Positions 33,842 to 42,768 of a stretch of DNA of 64,000 nt are shown here, piece by piece. The notes under the pieces were generated by a model that searched no databases, was not told where the DNA came from, and worked only from the letters and a program-made list of their open reading frames with translations. Origin of the DNA: Sphingomonas flavalba (lineage in GTDB: Bacteria > Pseudomonadota > Alphaproteobacteria > Sphingomonadales > Sphingomonadaceae). Both the position numbers and the translations under genes were made by a program. The stretch spans positions 88,947 to 152,946 of the forward strand of contig NZ_SPHY01000009.1 of the NCBI RefSeq assembly GCF_004796535.1, given 5' to 3'. Positions within the stretch are counted from its first letter, which is position 1, and each line of letters begins with the position of its first letter.

Positions 33842-34650
33842 CCGTTCAACCTCCCCCCATGCCAGCGGAGATGATCCGCCATGAATGTCGAAATGAAATA
33901 ATAGCTGTGGTCGTAGCCCTCCCGGATGCCGAGGTTGAGCGCAATGCCGGCATTGGCGCAGGCGCGCTCCAGCAGTTCGGGCCGCAGCTGCTCCGCCAGG
34001 AACGGGTCGGCGCTGCCCTGGTCGACCTTCAGCGCGTCGACCCTCGCGCCGTCCTCGATCAGCGCCACCGCGTCATGCCGCCGCCAGGCCGCCCGATCAG
34101 GGCCGAGATAGCCGCCGAGCGCCTTCTCCCCCCAAGGCACCTGTGACGGCGCGACGATAGGCGCGAAGGCGGAAATCGCGCGAAACCTTTCGGGGTGGCG
34201 CAGGCCGATGGTCAGCGCCCCGTGCCCGCCCATTGAATGGCCCATGATCCCCTGCCGCGCCGTATCGACCGGGAAATATGCAGCGATCAGCGCGGGCAAC
34301 TCCTCCGTCACATAGCTCCACATGCGGAAATGCCGATCGAACGGAGCCTCGGTCGCGTCGACGTAGAACCCTGCGCCCTGCCCAAAGTCGTAGGTATCGT
34401 CGTCGGGCACATCCGCGCCACGCGGGCTTGTGTCCGGCGCGACGAACACCAGCCCCAGCTCGGCGCAGGCGCGGCGATACTCGCCCTTCTCGGTCACATT
34501 GGCATGGGTGCAGGTCAGGCCGGACAGATACCAGACGACCGGCAGCTGCGCCCCCGGCGCATGCGGGGGGACATAGACTGAAAAGGTCATGGCAGTACCG
34601 GTCGCGGTCGAATCGTGGCGGCAGACATGCTGCACGCCGCCAAACGCCAT
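33838..34650 (-). CDS. fghA: S-formylglutathione hydrolase
   Basis: At least 270 residues of the esterase D alpha/beta hydrolase family, which splits S-formylglutathione to formate and glutathione. Motifs: [21 protein letters not shown], the nucleophile elbow [18 protein letters not shown] carrying the Asp, and GYDHSYYFI carrying the His. The ATG at 34650 begins [14 protein letters not shown], but relatives start about seven residues earlier. Between the purU stop and this ATG no ATG, GTG or TTG exists in frame; GAGGAGG precedes an ATC codon at 34671 that lies just where the family start would be. Start choice is therefore open. It sits between purU and the FAD oxidoreductase gene. Confidence 0.93.
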   Translation of the reverse strand: MAFGGVQHVCRHDSTATGTAMTFSVYVPPHAPGAQLPVVWYLSGLTCTHANVTEKGEYRRACAELGLVFVAPDTSPRGADVPDDDTYDFGQGAGFYVDATEAPFDRHFRMWSYVTEELPALIAAYFPVDTARQGIMGHSMGGHGALTIGLRHPERFRAISAFAPIVAPSQVPWGEKALGGYLGPDRAAWRRHDAVALIEDGARVDALKVDQGSADPFLAEQLRPELLERACANAGIALNLGIREGYDHSYYFISTFMADHLRWHGGRLNG

Positions 34651-34692
34651 ATTGGTCGAAACCGTCTCGATCGTCGCCTCCTCTTGCGCCTG

Positions 34693-35556
34693 TCAGCGGA
34701 ACACCACGGTCCGCAGCCCGTTCAGCAGCACTCGCCGCTCCGCCACCCAGCCGACGGCGCGGGCCAGCACCTGCGCCTCGACATCGCGGCCGATGCGGAT
34801 CAATTCGTCGACCCCGCGCCGATGGTCGACGCGCTCGACCGCCTGCTCGATGATCGGCCCTTCGTCCAGATCGGCGGTGACGAAATGGGCGGTCGCGCCG
34901 ATCAGCTTGACGCCCCGCTCGTGGGCGCGGTGATAGGGCCGCGCGCCCTTGAATCCGGGCAGGAAGCTGTGGTGGATGTTGATGCAGCGCCCGGCCAGCC
35001 GCTCCGTCAGCCCGGCCGACAGGATGCGCATGTAGCGGGCAAGTACCAGATATTCCGCCCCGGTCTCGCCGACCAGCGCCTCCAGCGCCGCTTCCTGCGC
35101 CGCCAGCCCGTCCGCCCCGACCGGCAGGTAATGATACGGGATGCCGTGCCATTGGGTCAGCGCGCGCATCCCGTCATGATTGGAAACGACACCGACGATG
35201 TCGATCGGTAGCGCCCCGGTCCGCCAGCGGTGGAGCAGGTCGTTCAGACAATGCGACGCCTTCGACACCGCGATCAGCATGCGCGGCCGCTCGCTGCTGT
35301 CGGTCAGCGTCCAGGTGAAGCCGTACCGCCCCGCCACCGGCGCCAGTGCCGCTCGCAACGCGGCGCCGTCCGCTGGAAAGCGCGGGCCGCCGGCGCGGAA
35401 GGCGACGCGCATGAAGAACCGCCCGGTTTCCAGATCGGCATATTGCTGGCTGTCGAGGATGAAGCCGTCACGCTCGGCCAGCGCCCCCGCCACGGCGGCG
35501 ACGATGCCCACGCGGTCGGCGCAGGTGAAGGTCAGGATCCAGGACAGGGCCGCCAT
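34693..35556 (-). CDS. purU: Formyltetrahydrofolate deformylase
   Basis: 287 residues. An N-terminal ACT domain (SWILTFTCADRVGIVAAVAGALAE) is followed by a formyltransferase-like catalytic domain with VSNH, the active-site region INIHHSFLPGFKGARPYHRA and GATAHFVTADLDEGPIIEQ. This matches PurU, which hydrolyses 10-formyl-tetrahydrofolate to formate and tetrahydrofolate. The ATG at 35556 lies 4 bases after the adhC stop. Placement between the two glutathione-dependent formaldehyde genes suggests that both the glutathione and folate C1 branches deliver formate in one operon. Confidence 0.95.
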   Translation of the reverse strand: MAALSWILTFTCADRVGIVAAVAGALAERDGFILDSQQYADLETGRFFMRVAFRAGGPRFPADGAALRAALAPVAGRYGFTWTLTDSSERPRMLIAVSKASHCLNDLLHRWRTGALPIDIVGVVSNHDGMRALTQWHGIPYHYLPVGADGLAAQEAALEALVGETGAEYLVLARYMRILSAGLTERLAGRCINIHHSFLPGFKGARPYHRAHERGVKLIGATAHFVTADLDEGPIIEQAVERVDHRRGVDELIRIGRDVEAQVLARAVGWVAERRVLLNGLRTVVFR

Positions 35557-35560
35557 CGCG

Positions 35561-36673
35561 TCAGTAGAGGATGACGCTGCGGATGCTTTCCCCGGCATGC
35601 ATCAGCTCGAAACCCTTGTTGATCTCGTCCAGGCTCAGCACATGGGTGATCATCGGGTCGATCTCGATCCGGCCGTTCATGTACCAGTCGACGATCTTGG
35701 GCACGTCGGTGCGCCCCTTGGCGCCGCCGAACGCGGTGCCGCGCCAGTTGCGGCCGGTGACCAGCTGAAACGGCCGGGTGGCAATCTCCTTGCCGGCCTC
35801 GGCTACGCCGATGATGATGCTGGTGCCCCAGCCGCGGTGGCAGGCTTCCAGCGCGGTCCGCATCACCTCGGTATTGCCGGTCGCGTCGAAAGTGAAATCG
35901 GCGCCGCCGTCGGTCAGCGCCAGCACCTCGGCGATCACCTCCTCGCGCGATTTGCCCTTGCCGTTGACGAAATCGGTCATGCCGAACCGGCGGCCCCATT
36001 CCTCGCGGTCGGGATTGATGTCGACGCCGATGATCTTGCCGGCCCCGGCCAGCCGCGCGCCCTGCAACACGTTCAGGCCGATGCCGCCCAGGCCGAACAC
36101 GACGACGCTGTCACCAACCTGCACCTTGGCGGTGTTGACCACCGCGCCGACGCCGGTGGTCACCCCGCATCCGATGTAGCAGCTGGTCTTGAACGGCGCG
36201 TCCTCGCGGATCTTGGCGACCGCGATCTCCGGCAGCACGGTGAAGTTCGAGAAGGTCGAGCAGCCCATATAATGGTGGATCGGCTGCCCCTTGTAGCTGA
36301 ACCGCGTGGTGCCGTCGGGCATCAACCCCTTGCCCTGGGTGGCGCGGATCGCGGTGCACAGGTTGGTCTTGCCGGACAGGCACGACTTACACTGGCGGCA
36401 TTCCGGCGTGTAGAGCGGGATGACATGGTCGCCCGGCACGACGCTGGACACCCCCGCGCCGACCTCGCGGACGATGCCGGCGCCTTCATGGCCGAGGACG
36501 CTCGGGAAGATCCCTTCCGAATCGAAGCCGTCCAGCGTGTAGGCGTCGGTATGGCAGATGCCGGTCGCCATGATCTCGACCAGAACTTCGCCCGCCTTCG
36601 GGCCTTCAAGGTCAAGCTCGACGATCTCAAGCGGCTTCTTCGCCTCGAACGCCACCGCCGCACGCGTTTTCAT
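35561..36673 (-). CDS. adhC: S-(hydroxymethyl)glutathione dehydrogenase, class III alcohol dehydrogenase
   Basis: 370 residues, full length. Features of the zinc-dependent class III family: [20 protein letters not shown] (catalytic Zn Cys and His), [12 protein letters not shown], the structural Zn loop [25 protein letters not shown] and the NAD-binding [10 protein letters not shown]. The enzyme oxidises the spontaneous adduct of formaldehyde and glutathione to S-formylglutathione and can also reduce S-nitrosoglutathione. It is the first gene of the adhC-purU-fghA-oxidoreductase operon. The nitric oxide genes lie several kb away and are not in this operon. Confidence 0.96.
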   Translation of the reverse strand: MKTRAAVAFEAKKPLEIVELDLEGPKAGEVLVEIMATGICHTDAYTLDGFDSEGIFPSVLGHEGAGIVREVGAGVSSVVPGDHVIPLYTPECRQCKSCLSGKTNLCTAIRATQGKGLMPDGTTRFSYKGQPIHHYMGCSTFSNFTVLPEIAVAKIREDAPFKTSCYIGCGVTTGVGAVVNTAKVQVGDSVVVFGLGGIGLNVLQGARLAGAGKIIGVDINPDREEWGRRFGMTDFVNGKGKSREEVIAEVLALTDGGADFTFDATGNTEVMRTALEACHRGWGTSIIIGVAEAGKEIATRPFQLVTGRNWRGTAFGGAKGRTDVPKIVDWYMNGRIEIDPMITHVLSLDEINKGFELMHAGESIRSVILY

Positions 36674-36732
36674 GCCAGTCTCCCTGCTTCGGTCGCGTCC
36701 CCTCTAACCGGTCAGCCCATGGCGATAAACCG

Positions 36733-39700
36733 CTATCGTGCGGCGGTAGCCGGGTGCTGCTCGTCCATCGCGGCGCGGACGGCCGCCGCCGCGCTGTTCA
36801 GCGCGGCCATCAGCGCTTCGGCGTCCGCCAGCGTCGAATCCGCCCGCATCGTCCGCCGCGCCGACGCTTCAAGCCGCCGGGCGCAGGCAGCGCTCGCTCC
36901 CCCAGCCAGCGCATGCGCCTCGCGGCGAAGGGTTTCCAGGTCGTCGGCCGCCAGCGCCGCCTTCAGCACCCCGGCCCGTCCGGCGCCGTCCGCCAGGAAC
37001 AACTCGAGCAGCCGCCGCATCCCGTCGTTACCGACCAGCGCTGCCGCTTCGGCCAGCGCGACCCGGTCGATATCGGGCGGCTCGATGCTGAATCTGGCGA
37101 TTTTCGCCAGCGTCTCCGCCAACCGTGTCCGGTCGATCGGCTTGCCGATTATCGCTTGGAACCCCGCCTCGGCAAAGCCGTCCAGCGCCTCGACCTGCGG
37201 GTCGGCGGTAATCGCGATGATCGGCACGGCGCCGCGGGTGCCCGGCATCTGGCGAATCGCCAGTGCCGCTTCGATGCCGTCCATCAGCGGCATCTGCAGG
37301 TCCATCAGCACCGCGTCATAGCCCCCCTGCCGCGCGGCAGTCAGCGCAGCATGACCGTCATCGACGGTCACCGCCCGGTGGCCCATTCGCTTCAACAGCG
37401 TAGCGATCAGCAGCCGGTTGACCGGGTTATCCTCCGCGACCAGCAGTGACAGCGGCCGTTCGTGCAGCGGCTCCAGCGGCACGACATCCGCAGGGATCGG
37501 GATCTCGCCCGTCGCCGGCAGGGTTAGCGTGAAGCGGAAGCAGGATCCGGCACCGACTTCGCTTTCGGCGGACAACGTGCCGCCCAGCGCCTCGACCAGC
37601 CGCCGCGCTATCGTCAGGCCCAGCCCGGTTCCGCCAAAGCGGCCGGAAATCGCGGCATTGGCCTGGGCAAACGGCTCGAAGATCGTGTCCAGCGCCGCTT
37701 TCGGGATGCCGATACCCTGGTCGCGCACCGCGAATTGCCAGCGGTCGCCCGGCGCCCATTGTACCCGAACCTCGATCTGCCCTTCGGCGGTGAACTTCAC
37801 CGCATTGCCGACGAGATTGCCGAGCACCTGGCGAATCCGCGTCGAATCGCCGATCACCCCGGCCGGCTCCGGTCCGTCGAACAGCGTGACGATCGCCACG
37901 CCGCGCGCCGCCGCGCCGCTCTGGAACAGCGACACCACTTCCCGCACCATCGCGCGCAGGTCGAACGGCGCCGCCTCGATGCGAACGGCGCCCGCCTCCA
38001 GCTTGGCGACATCCAGCACGTCGTCCAGCATTCGCATCAGCGTACGCGATGATCCTTCCAGCGCCTCGATGAAACGGCCGCGCTCGGCCGCCGAGCGAGT
38101 ATCGCGCAGCAGCCCGATCATGCCCAGGATGCCAGTCATCGGCGTGCGGATCTCATGGCTGATCATCGCCAGGAAATCGCTGCGCGTCCGCGCCGTCGCC
38201 TCTGCCGCGTCGCGTGCCGCAACCAGCGCCGCCTCCAGCCGCTGGTGCCGCTCGACGTCGCGCAGCACCGACAGCACGCGGGGTCCGTCAGGCTCGATGT
38301 CGATCAGCCGGGATTTCGCCTCCATCCACAGCCAGCTTCCGTCCTGGCGGCGCACCCGCATCCGGTGGGTCGTGTCGCGCCCGGGGTTGCGCAGAATCGT
38401 CTCGCGGATCAGCCGCCGCCCCTCGACGTCGTCGGGGTGGATCAGCCCGGCCAGCGGCCGGCCGACAATATTCTCCGGCCGATAGCCGAGCGCCTCGCGG
38501 ATCGACGGCGACGCATAATAGCAGACCGTGTCAGCGTCGGTCTTCAGGATCACGTCGGTGACGTATTCGGCGATGGTGCGGAAACGCTGCTCGCTGTCGG
38601 CCAGCGCTATTTCGCTGACCTTGCGCGCGGTGATGTCGCGGATCGCGCCGGCGGCGCCGAGCAGCGCGCCGTCGGGGCTGCGTTCGTTCTCGGCGGTCAC
38701 CTCGCACCAGCGGATCGCGCCGTCGCGGCGGCGGCAGCGCAATTCCACCCGGCACTGCCCGGCGCGGCCGGCGAACAGCGGCCACAGCGCCTCGCGCACC
38801 GCCGCCCGGTCGTTCGCCGCGACGAAGCGCAGGAAGGACCGGCCGTAGCTCGCTTCGACACCATAGCCGGTCAGCCGCTCCCAGGCCGGGTTGAGCAGGG
38901 TCATCCGCCCTTTCAGGTCGGTGCGGAAGATGACCTCGCCCAGATTGTCGACCAGCGAGCTGAACTGCTCGCGGCTCGCCTCCAGATCGCGTGAGATGCG
39001 GCGGATATGCGCCAGGCTGCCGGCCACCGGCGCCGAAGACAGGATCAGTACCACGCAATAGAGTTCGAGGAACTGCAGTTGTCGCGGCCAGCTGTCGTAA
39101 AGAAACGCCGCCGGGCCATAGCCCATATGGGTCAGCGGCAGCGCTACCGCCGCCGACGCCGCCACCGCCAGCGCAGCGCCCAGCGGACCCAGCACCAGCG
39201 TCGCCACCACCACCGCCGGCGGCAGCAGGTACAGCGTCGGCCCGGCACCGACGCTGAACACCGCGACCGCCACCGCCAGCACCAGCGCGGTCACCCAGAC
39301 GACGGTGAACAGGCGCGGGCGCTCGGTCGGCGGCGCGGCGCGATAATCGGCGATCTGGACGATCAGGGGCACGAACAGCATCATCGCCAGCCCGTCGGAG
39401 ACCAGCCAGCGGCCGAACTGGGTCAGCAGCGCCTCGTCGTGATAATAGGCGATTGTCGGCGCGCCGATCAGCGCCGACACGACGCCGCCGAACAGCGCCG
39501 CCAGCGCGATACGCAGGATATAGCTCGGCCGCGCGAAGGACGGGCCATGTGGAAACAGCCACCGCAACACCGCCAGATTGACGCCGACGCTGGCGATATT
39601 GGCCGCCGCCATCAGCAGCGCCGGCAGCAGCATCTCGCCCCGCGCCATATTGGCGAGCGCGGTCGCCAGACAGCCGACAAGGATGATCGGCACCGGCTTC

Positions 39701-39888
39701 AGGTCGGGGCGGATGACAAGCAACGCGACCAGAAACGCATTGGGCAGCCACAGCACCGCCAGATGGCTCTGGCTGGTTGGCAGCAAGCTGAGCAGGCCGC
39801 CCGCCATGCCGATGCCGGCGGCGATGACCAACCCGACGCCGGGCGTGCGGGCCACCGGTTGGGGGTCGGGAGGACGGGCGATGCCCAT
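36733..39888 (-). CDS. MASE1-PAS-PAS hybrid histidine kinase with receiver and HPt domains
   Basis: 1051 residues. Residues ~15-295 form a MASE1 membrane sensor with about eight helices. Two PAS domains follow at ~305-425 and ~435-555. HisKA has the phosphoacceptor His578 in MISHEIRTP; HATPase follows with NAVKFT, DQGIGIP and FGGTGLGLTI up to ~790. A receiver domain at ~812-930 has Asp863 in LMDLQMPLMDG. A C-terminal HPt domain has His992 in AHALAGG, where the usual Lys of HxLKG is Ala. All parts for an internal His-Asp-His relay are present. It follows the LuxR-type regulator gene by 13 bases, which makes that regulator its likely partner. Confidence 0.92.
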   Translation of the reverse strand: MGIARPPDPQPVARTPGVGLVIAAGIGMAGGLLSLLPTSQSHLAVLWLPNAFLVALLVIRPDLKPVPIILVGCLATALANMARGEMLLPALLMAAANIASVGVNLAVLRWLFPHGPSFARPSYILRIALAALFGGVVSALIGAPTIAYYHDEALLTQFGRWLVSDGLAMMLFVPLIVQIADYRAAPPTERPRLFTVVWVTALVLAVAVAVFSVGAGPTLYLLPPAVVVATLVLGPLGAALAVAASAAVALPLTHMGYGPAAFLYDSWPRQLQFLELYCVVLILSSAPVAGSLAHIRRISRDLEASREQFSSLVDNLGEVIFRTDLKGRMTLLNPAWERLTGYGVEASYGRSFLRFVAANDRAAVREALWPLFAGRAGQCRVELRCRRRDGAIRWCEVTAENERSPDGALLGAAGAIRDITARKVSEIALADSEQRFRTIAEYVTDVILKTDADTVCYYASPSIREALGYRPENIVGRPLAGLIHPDDVEGRRLIRETILRNPGRDTTHRMRVRRQDGSWLWMEAKSRLIDIEPDGPRVLSVLRDVERHQRLEAALVAARDAAEATARTRSDFLAMISHEIRTPMTGILGMIGLLRDTRSAAERGRFIEALEGSSRTLMRMLDDVLDVAKLEAGAVRIEAAPFDLRAMVREVVSLFQSGAAARGVAIVTLFDGPEPAGVIGDSTRIRQVLGNLVGNAVKFTAEGQIEVRVQWAPGDRWQFAVRDQGIGIPKAALDTIFEPFAQANAAISGRFGGTGLGLTIARRLVEALGGTLSAESEVGAGSCFRFTLTLPATGEIPIPADVVPLEPLHERPLSLLVAEDNPVNRLLIATLLKRMGHRAVTVDDGHAALTAARQGGYDAVLMDLQMPLMDGIEAALAIRQMPGTRGAVPIIAITADPQVEALDGFAEAGFQAIIGKPIDRTRLAETLAKIARFSIEPPDIDRVALAEAAALVGNDGMRRLLELFLADGAGRAGVLKAALAADDLETLRREAHALAGGASAACARRLEASARRTMRADSTLADAEALMAALNSAAAAVRAAMDEQHPATAAR

Positions 39889-39901
39889 GTCCCGCCGCCG
39901 G

Positions 39902-40528
39902 TCAGTCCGGCTGAACGTCGAGCGAGCGGTAGAGCAGCACGGCCTGGGTCCGGTTGCTGACTTCCAGCTTGCGGAAGATCGCGGCGAGATGCGACTTCAC
40001 CGTCGGTTCGGCGATGCCCAGGTCATAGGCGATCTGCTTGTTCTGCCGCCCGCCGGCGATCGCCCGCAGCACGCGCAGTTGCGCCGCCGACAGGCTCGAC
40101 AGCTTGTCGAGCACCGGATCCGGCGCGTCGTCCTCCAGCACGGTGCCGGGGAAGGCGGCCTCGCCGCCGACAAGCTGGCGCAGCGATTCGATCATGTCGC
40201 TCATCGCGGCGGACTTGGGGATGAACCCTCTGGCGCCGTAATGCGCCGCTCGCCGGATGACCGCGGGGTCCTCGCGGCTCGACACCACCGCCACCGTCGC
40301 CTTGGGCAGGACGTGGCGCACCAGCATCAATCCACCCATTCCGGCAACGTCCGGCAGCATCAGGTCGAGCAGCACCAGATCGAAAGGTTCCGCCTTCGCC
40401 TTGGCCTCCGCCTCGCCCAAAGTCCCGACTTGTTCGACGACGGCCGAAGGGTCGACCGCGCGTGTCGCCATGGCCAACGCGGCGCCACACATCGGATGAT
40501 CGTCTACTATCAGGACCTTATATGCCAA
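39902..40528 (-). CDS. LuxR/NarL-type response regulator
   Basis: 208 residues from a TTG start at 40528 with GAGGCGAG just upstream. Receiver domain: KVLIVDDHP with acidic pair, phosphoacceptor Asp55 in LVLLDLMLPD, the SSRED switch region and the FIPKSA lysine. HTH of LuxR type near residues 140-205: LSAAQLRVLRAIAGGRQNKQIAYDLGIAEPTVKSHLAAIFRKLEV. It is transcribed just ahead of the hybrid kinase gene and just downstream of fliS. Its targets are unknown; placement at the end of the flagellar block may mean control of motility. Confidence 0.92.
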   Translation of the reverse strand: MAYKVLIVDDHPMCGAALAMATRAVDPSAVVEQVGTLGEAEAKAKAEPFDLVLLDLMLPDVAGMGGLMLVRHVLPKATVAVVSSREDPAVIRRAAHYGARGFIPKSAAMSDMIESLRQLVGGEAAFPGTVLEDDAPDPVLDKLSSLSAAQLRVLRAIAGGRQNKQIAYDLGIAEPTVKSHLAAIFRKLEVSNRTQAVLLYRSLDVQPD

Positions 40529-40652
40529 GCTCGCCTCTTTTCCCGGTCGGCAGGAGCACCTCCGTCACGTGGGGGTCGCATGTGAAGCGTCGCGCGGCGA
40601 ATACGTCAAGCCCCTGTTCCACAATATCCTTTTACGGAACAGTCCGCGCGGC

Positions 40653-41048
40653 TCACCGCGCGCCGATCGCCCGCCAGCTATCGGCGATCTCGGCGACATT
40701 GGTCGCCACCCGGCGCAACTGCTCCGCGTCCAGGGCCAGGCTCGCCTCCATCACCGTCTCACGGGCGCCGCGATAGAAGCGCGACAGGGTTTCGGCAACC
40801 GTGCCGCCACGCTCGAAATCCAGCCCGGATTCCAGCGCGAACAGCAGCGCCAGCGCCTTGGTCAGATTGGCGCTCTTGGCCGGGTGGTCGCGCTGCTCGG
40901 TGGCCAGCGCGCCCAGCCGCAGGCTGCGCAGCAAGTCGTCGAACAGCAGGCAGATCAGCCCGTGCGGCGACGCGCCGTTGATCCGGCTGTTGATGTCGAC
41001 CTGACGATAGGTTTCGCCGGGGTCGGCGAGCAGGCGTGTCGCGTACAT
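40653..41048 (-). CDS. fliS: Flagellin export chaperone FliS
   Basis: 131 residues. FliS binds the C-terminus of unassembled flagellin in the cytoplasm and delivers it to the export gate. The sequence has the usual N-terminal YRQVDINSRINGASPHGLICLLFDDLLRSL and a four-helix bundle length. It follows fliD by one base (TGACATG), the classic fliD-fliS pair, and the pair has a probable sigma-28 promoter in front of fliD. The stop codon lies in a short CG hairpin without a T run. Confidence 0.92.
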   Translation of the reverse strand: MYATRLLADPGETYRQVDINSRINGASPHGLICLLFDDLLRSLRLGALATEQRDHPAKSANLTKALALLFALESGLDFERGGTVAETLSRFYRGARETVMEASLALDAEQLRRVATNVAEIADSWRAIGAR

Positions 41049-41049
41049 G

Positions 41050-42717
41050 TCAGTTGCCGTTCGCGTTGGTCCAGATCTTCACTTGCTGCTCAAGGAAGCT
41101 CTGGGTCGCCTTGTAGGCGGCAACGCGCGCGTCCATCGACGCAAACTGACGGGTCATCTGCTCGCGGGCCTGGTCCTGCCGGGTCTGCAATTCGTCCTGC
41201 CGGTCGGCCAGCGCCGCGCGCTGGCGTGTATAGCGATCGGTGCTGGCACCCAGCCCGTCGGTCTTGCTGGTGATCTGCGCCGCAAGCTGCTCCATCAGCG
41301 CGCCCAGGCCGAGGTCGATCGACACCGTCGTCGCCGTCACGTTGCCGGACACTTTCAGCACCAGTCCGGCCGCGGCCGAATCCGCCGCCGCATAGAGCAG
41401 GTCGCCGATCGCCGTCGCCGGTTTGCCAGCGATCATGCCGGATGCCGGCTGGTCACCCGCCGCCGCGACGACGTCGGTCACCGCATAGGTGCCAAGCGCC
41501 GTCTTGCCCGGCGCCGAGGTGACGGAAAGCAGCGGGCTTGCGCTGGTCTGCGACGGGTTGAACATCGCCTCGACCACGTCCGGCCAGTTTGCCAGCGCCT
41601 TGTTGAGTGCGGCGCTGTCGACGCTCAGCGTCCCGTCCCGGTTGGTCCTGACGCCGATCTCGGCCAGCGTCTTGGGCGCGCCGGCCGGCACGTTGGCCAG
41701 CAACTGGGTGGATGTCAGCGTCGCCAGCCGCTGGGCCATCGCCCGCACCGCCGGGTCGCCGTTCAGCATCCCGGTCTTCGGGTCGGTATCGGTCTTCAGC
41801 AGGCTCTTCAGCTCGTTATAGGCGCTGGCGAAATCGTTGACCGCCTGGCCGATCGCGTCGGTCGGACGCTTGGCGGTCAGCGACACCGTCGTCCCCGCCG
41901 CCGCCTTGATCAGGTTGAGCTGGACGCCGGGTATCAGGTCGTCGATGCTGTTGGTCGCGCGCTGGGCGACGATGCCGTCGACCGCGACGATGCTGTCGAC
42001 CGCCTTGCGACCCAGCGTCATTCCGGCTGCGCCGGGGTTGAACGCCAGCGCCGCCAGCCCTTCGTCCCCCGGCGTCTCGGCGACGTCGACGGTGAACGCC
42101 ATCGCCGCCCCGGTCGGCCCCTTCAGCGACAGAGACGCACCACCTTCGCCGGCGACAATCGTCGCGGTAACGCCGATATTGGCGGCATTGATCGCCTGGG
42201 CGATCCCGGCCAGGCTGTTGTTGTCGCTGCCGATCGCGATCGTCACCGGCGCCCGGTCCGGATCGGCGGCGAAGCCGGTCATTGCGGTGTCCGCCCAACT
42301 GGCCGCGCCGAAAGTGAAGGTCAGCGATCCGGTGCCCACCGGCGCGGTCCGGCCCGCCGCCACCGGGGCGGAGGTCAGCAACTGACCGGCGGCAAGCTGG
42401 CGCACCTCGACCTCGGCGGCGAAATTGCCGAGATGGGCACCGGCCAGCGCGGAACTGGTGACGATGCCGGTGTCGGAACTGACTGGCTGGGTCATCAGCA
42501 TGCCGCTGGCGAGCAGGCTGTTCAGCGACGTCGAGAAGCTGCTGATCCCGCTCTTCAACGCGCTTACCGCGGAAATCCGGGCGGTCAGCGCGCTGTCCTG
42601 GTCGGCCAACGCCTTGGCCTTGCCGTCGAACTGGGCGGATATCAGGTCCGACACCAGCTTGGCGGTGTCGATGCCGGCGCCGACGCCCAGCGCGGAGGTG
42701 ATCGAAGTCGTGGTCAT
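41050..42717 (-). CDS. fliD: Flagellar filament capping protein FliD
   Basis: 555 residues. FliD (HAP2) forms the cap under which flagellin subunits fold. The N-terminal SALGVGAGIDTAKLVSDLISAQFDGKAKAL is the conserved coiled-coil segment of FliD_N. The middle is Ala/Gly/Thr-rich domain sequence with the VTIAIGSDNNSLAGIAQAINAANIGVTATIV repeat found in hook-associated proteins, and the C-terminal FliD_C ends in a coiled coil (LADRQDELQTRQDQAREQMTRQFASMDARVAAYKATQSFL). It is preceded by a TAAAGATT-N11-GCCGAATT promoter candidate and followed directly by fliS. Confidence 0.94.
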   Translation of the reverse strand: MTTTSITSALGVGAGIDTAKLVSDLISAQFDGKAKALADQDSALTARISAVSALKSGISSFSTSLNSLLASGMLMTQPVSSDTGIVTSSALAGAHLGNFAAEVEVRQLAAGQLLTSAPVAAGRTAPVGTGSLTFTFGAASWADTAMTGFAADPDRAPVTIAIGSDNNSLAGIAQAINAANIGVTATIVAGEGGASLSLKGPTGAAMAFTVDVAETPGDEGLAALAFNPGAAGMTLGRKAVDSIVAVDGIVAQRATNSIDDLIPGVQLNLIKAAAGTTVSLTAKRPTDAIGQAVNDFASAYNELKSLLKTDTDPKTGMLNGDPAVRAMAQRLATLTSTQLLANVPAGAPKTLAEIGVRTNRDGTLSVDSAALNKALANWPDVVEAMFNPSQTSASPLLSVTSAPGKTALGTYAVTDVVAAAGDQPASGMIAGKPATAIGDLLYAAADSAAAGLVLKVSGNVTATTVSIDLGLGALMEQLAAQITSKTDGLGASTDRYTRQRAALADRQDELQTRQDQAREQMTRQFASMDARVAAYKATQSFLEQQVKIWTNANGN

Positions 42718-42741
42718 GCTTCTCGCCTTGCTCTCCCCCGC

Positions 42742-42768
42742 AATTCGGCCGCGCGGCGCGAATCTTTA
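42742..42768 (-). promoter_or_regulatory. Sigma-28 (FliA) promoter candidate for fliD-fliS
   Basis: Minus-strand TAAAGATT-N11-GCCGAATT, close to the enterobacterial consensus TAAAGTTT-N11-GCCGATAA: 7 of 8 in the -35 element and the GCCGA core of the -10. The flhB stop codon TAA forms the first bases of the -35. The predicted start lies near 42735, about 18 bases before the fliD ATG. Confidence 0.65.

Noticed and set aside
40645..40662. CGCGCGG-CTCA-CCGCGCG hairpin at the end of fliS as a terminator
   Set aside because: A good stem, but no T run follows in the direction of fliS and it overlaps the stop codon.
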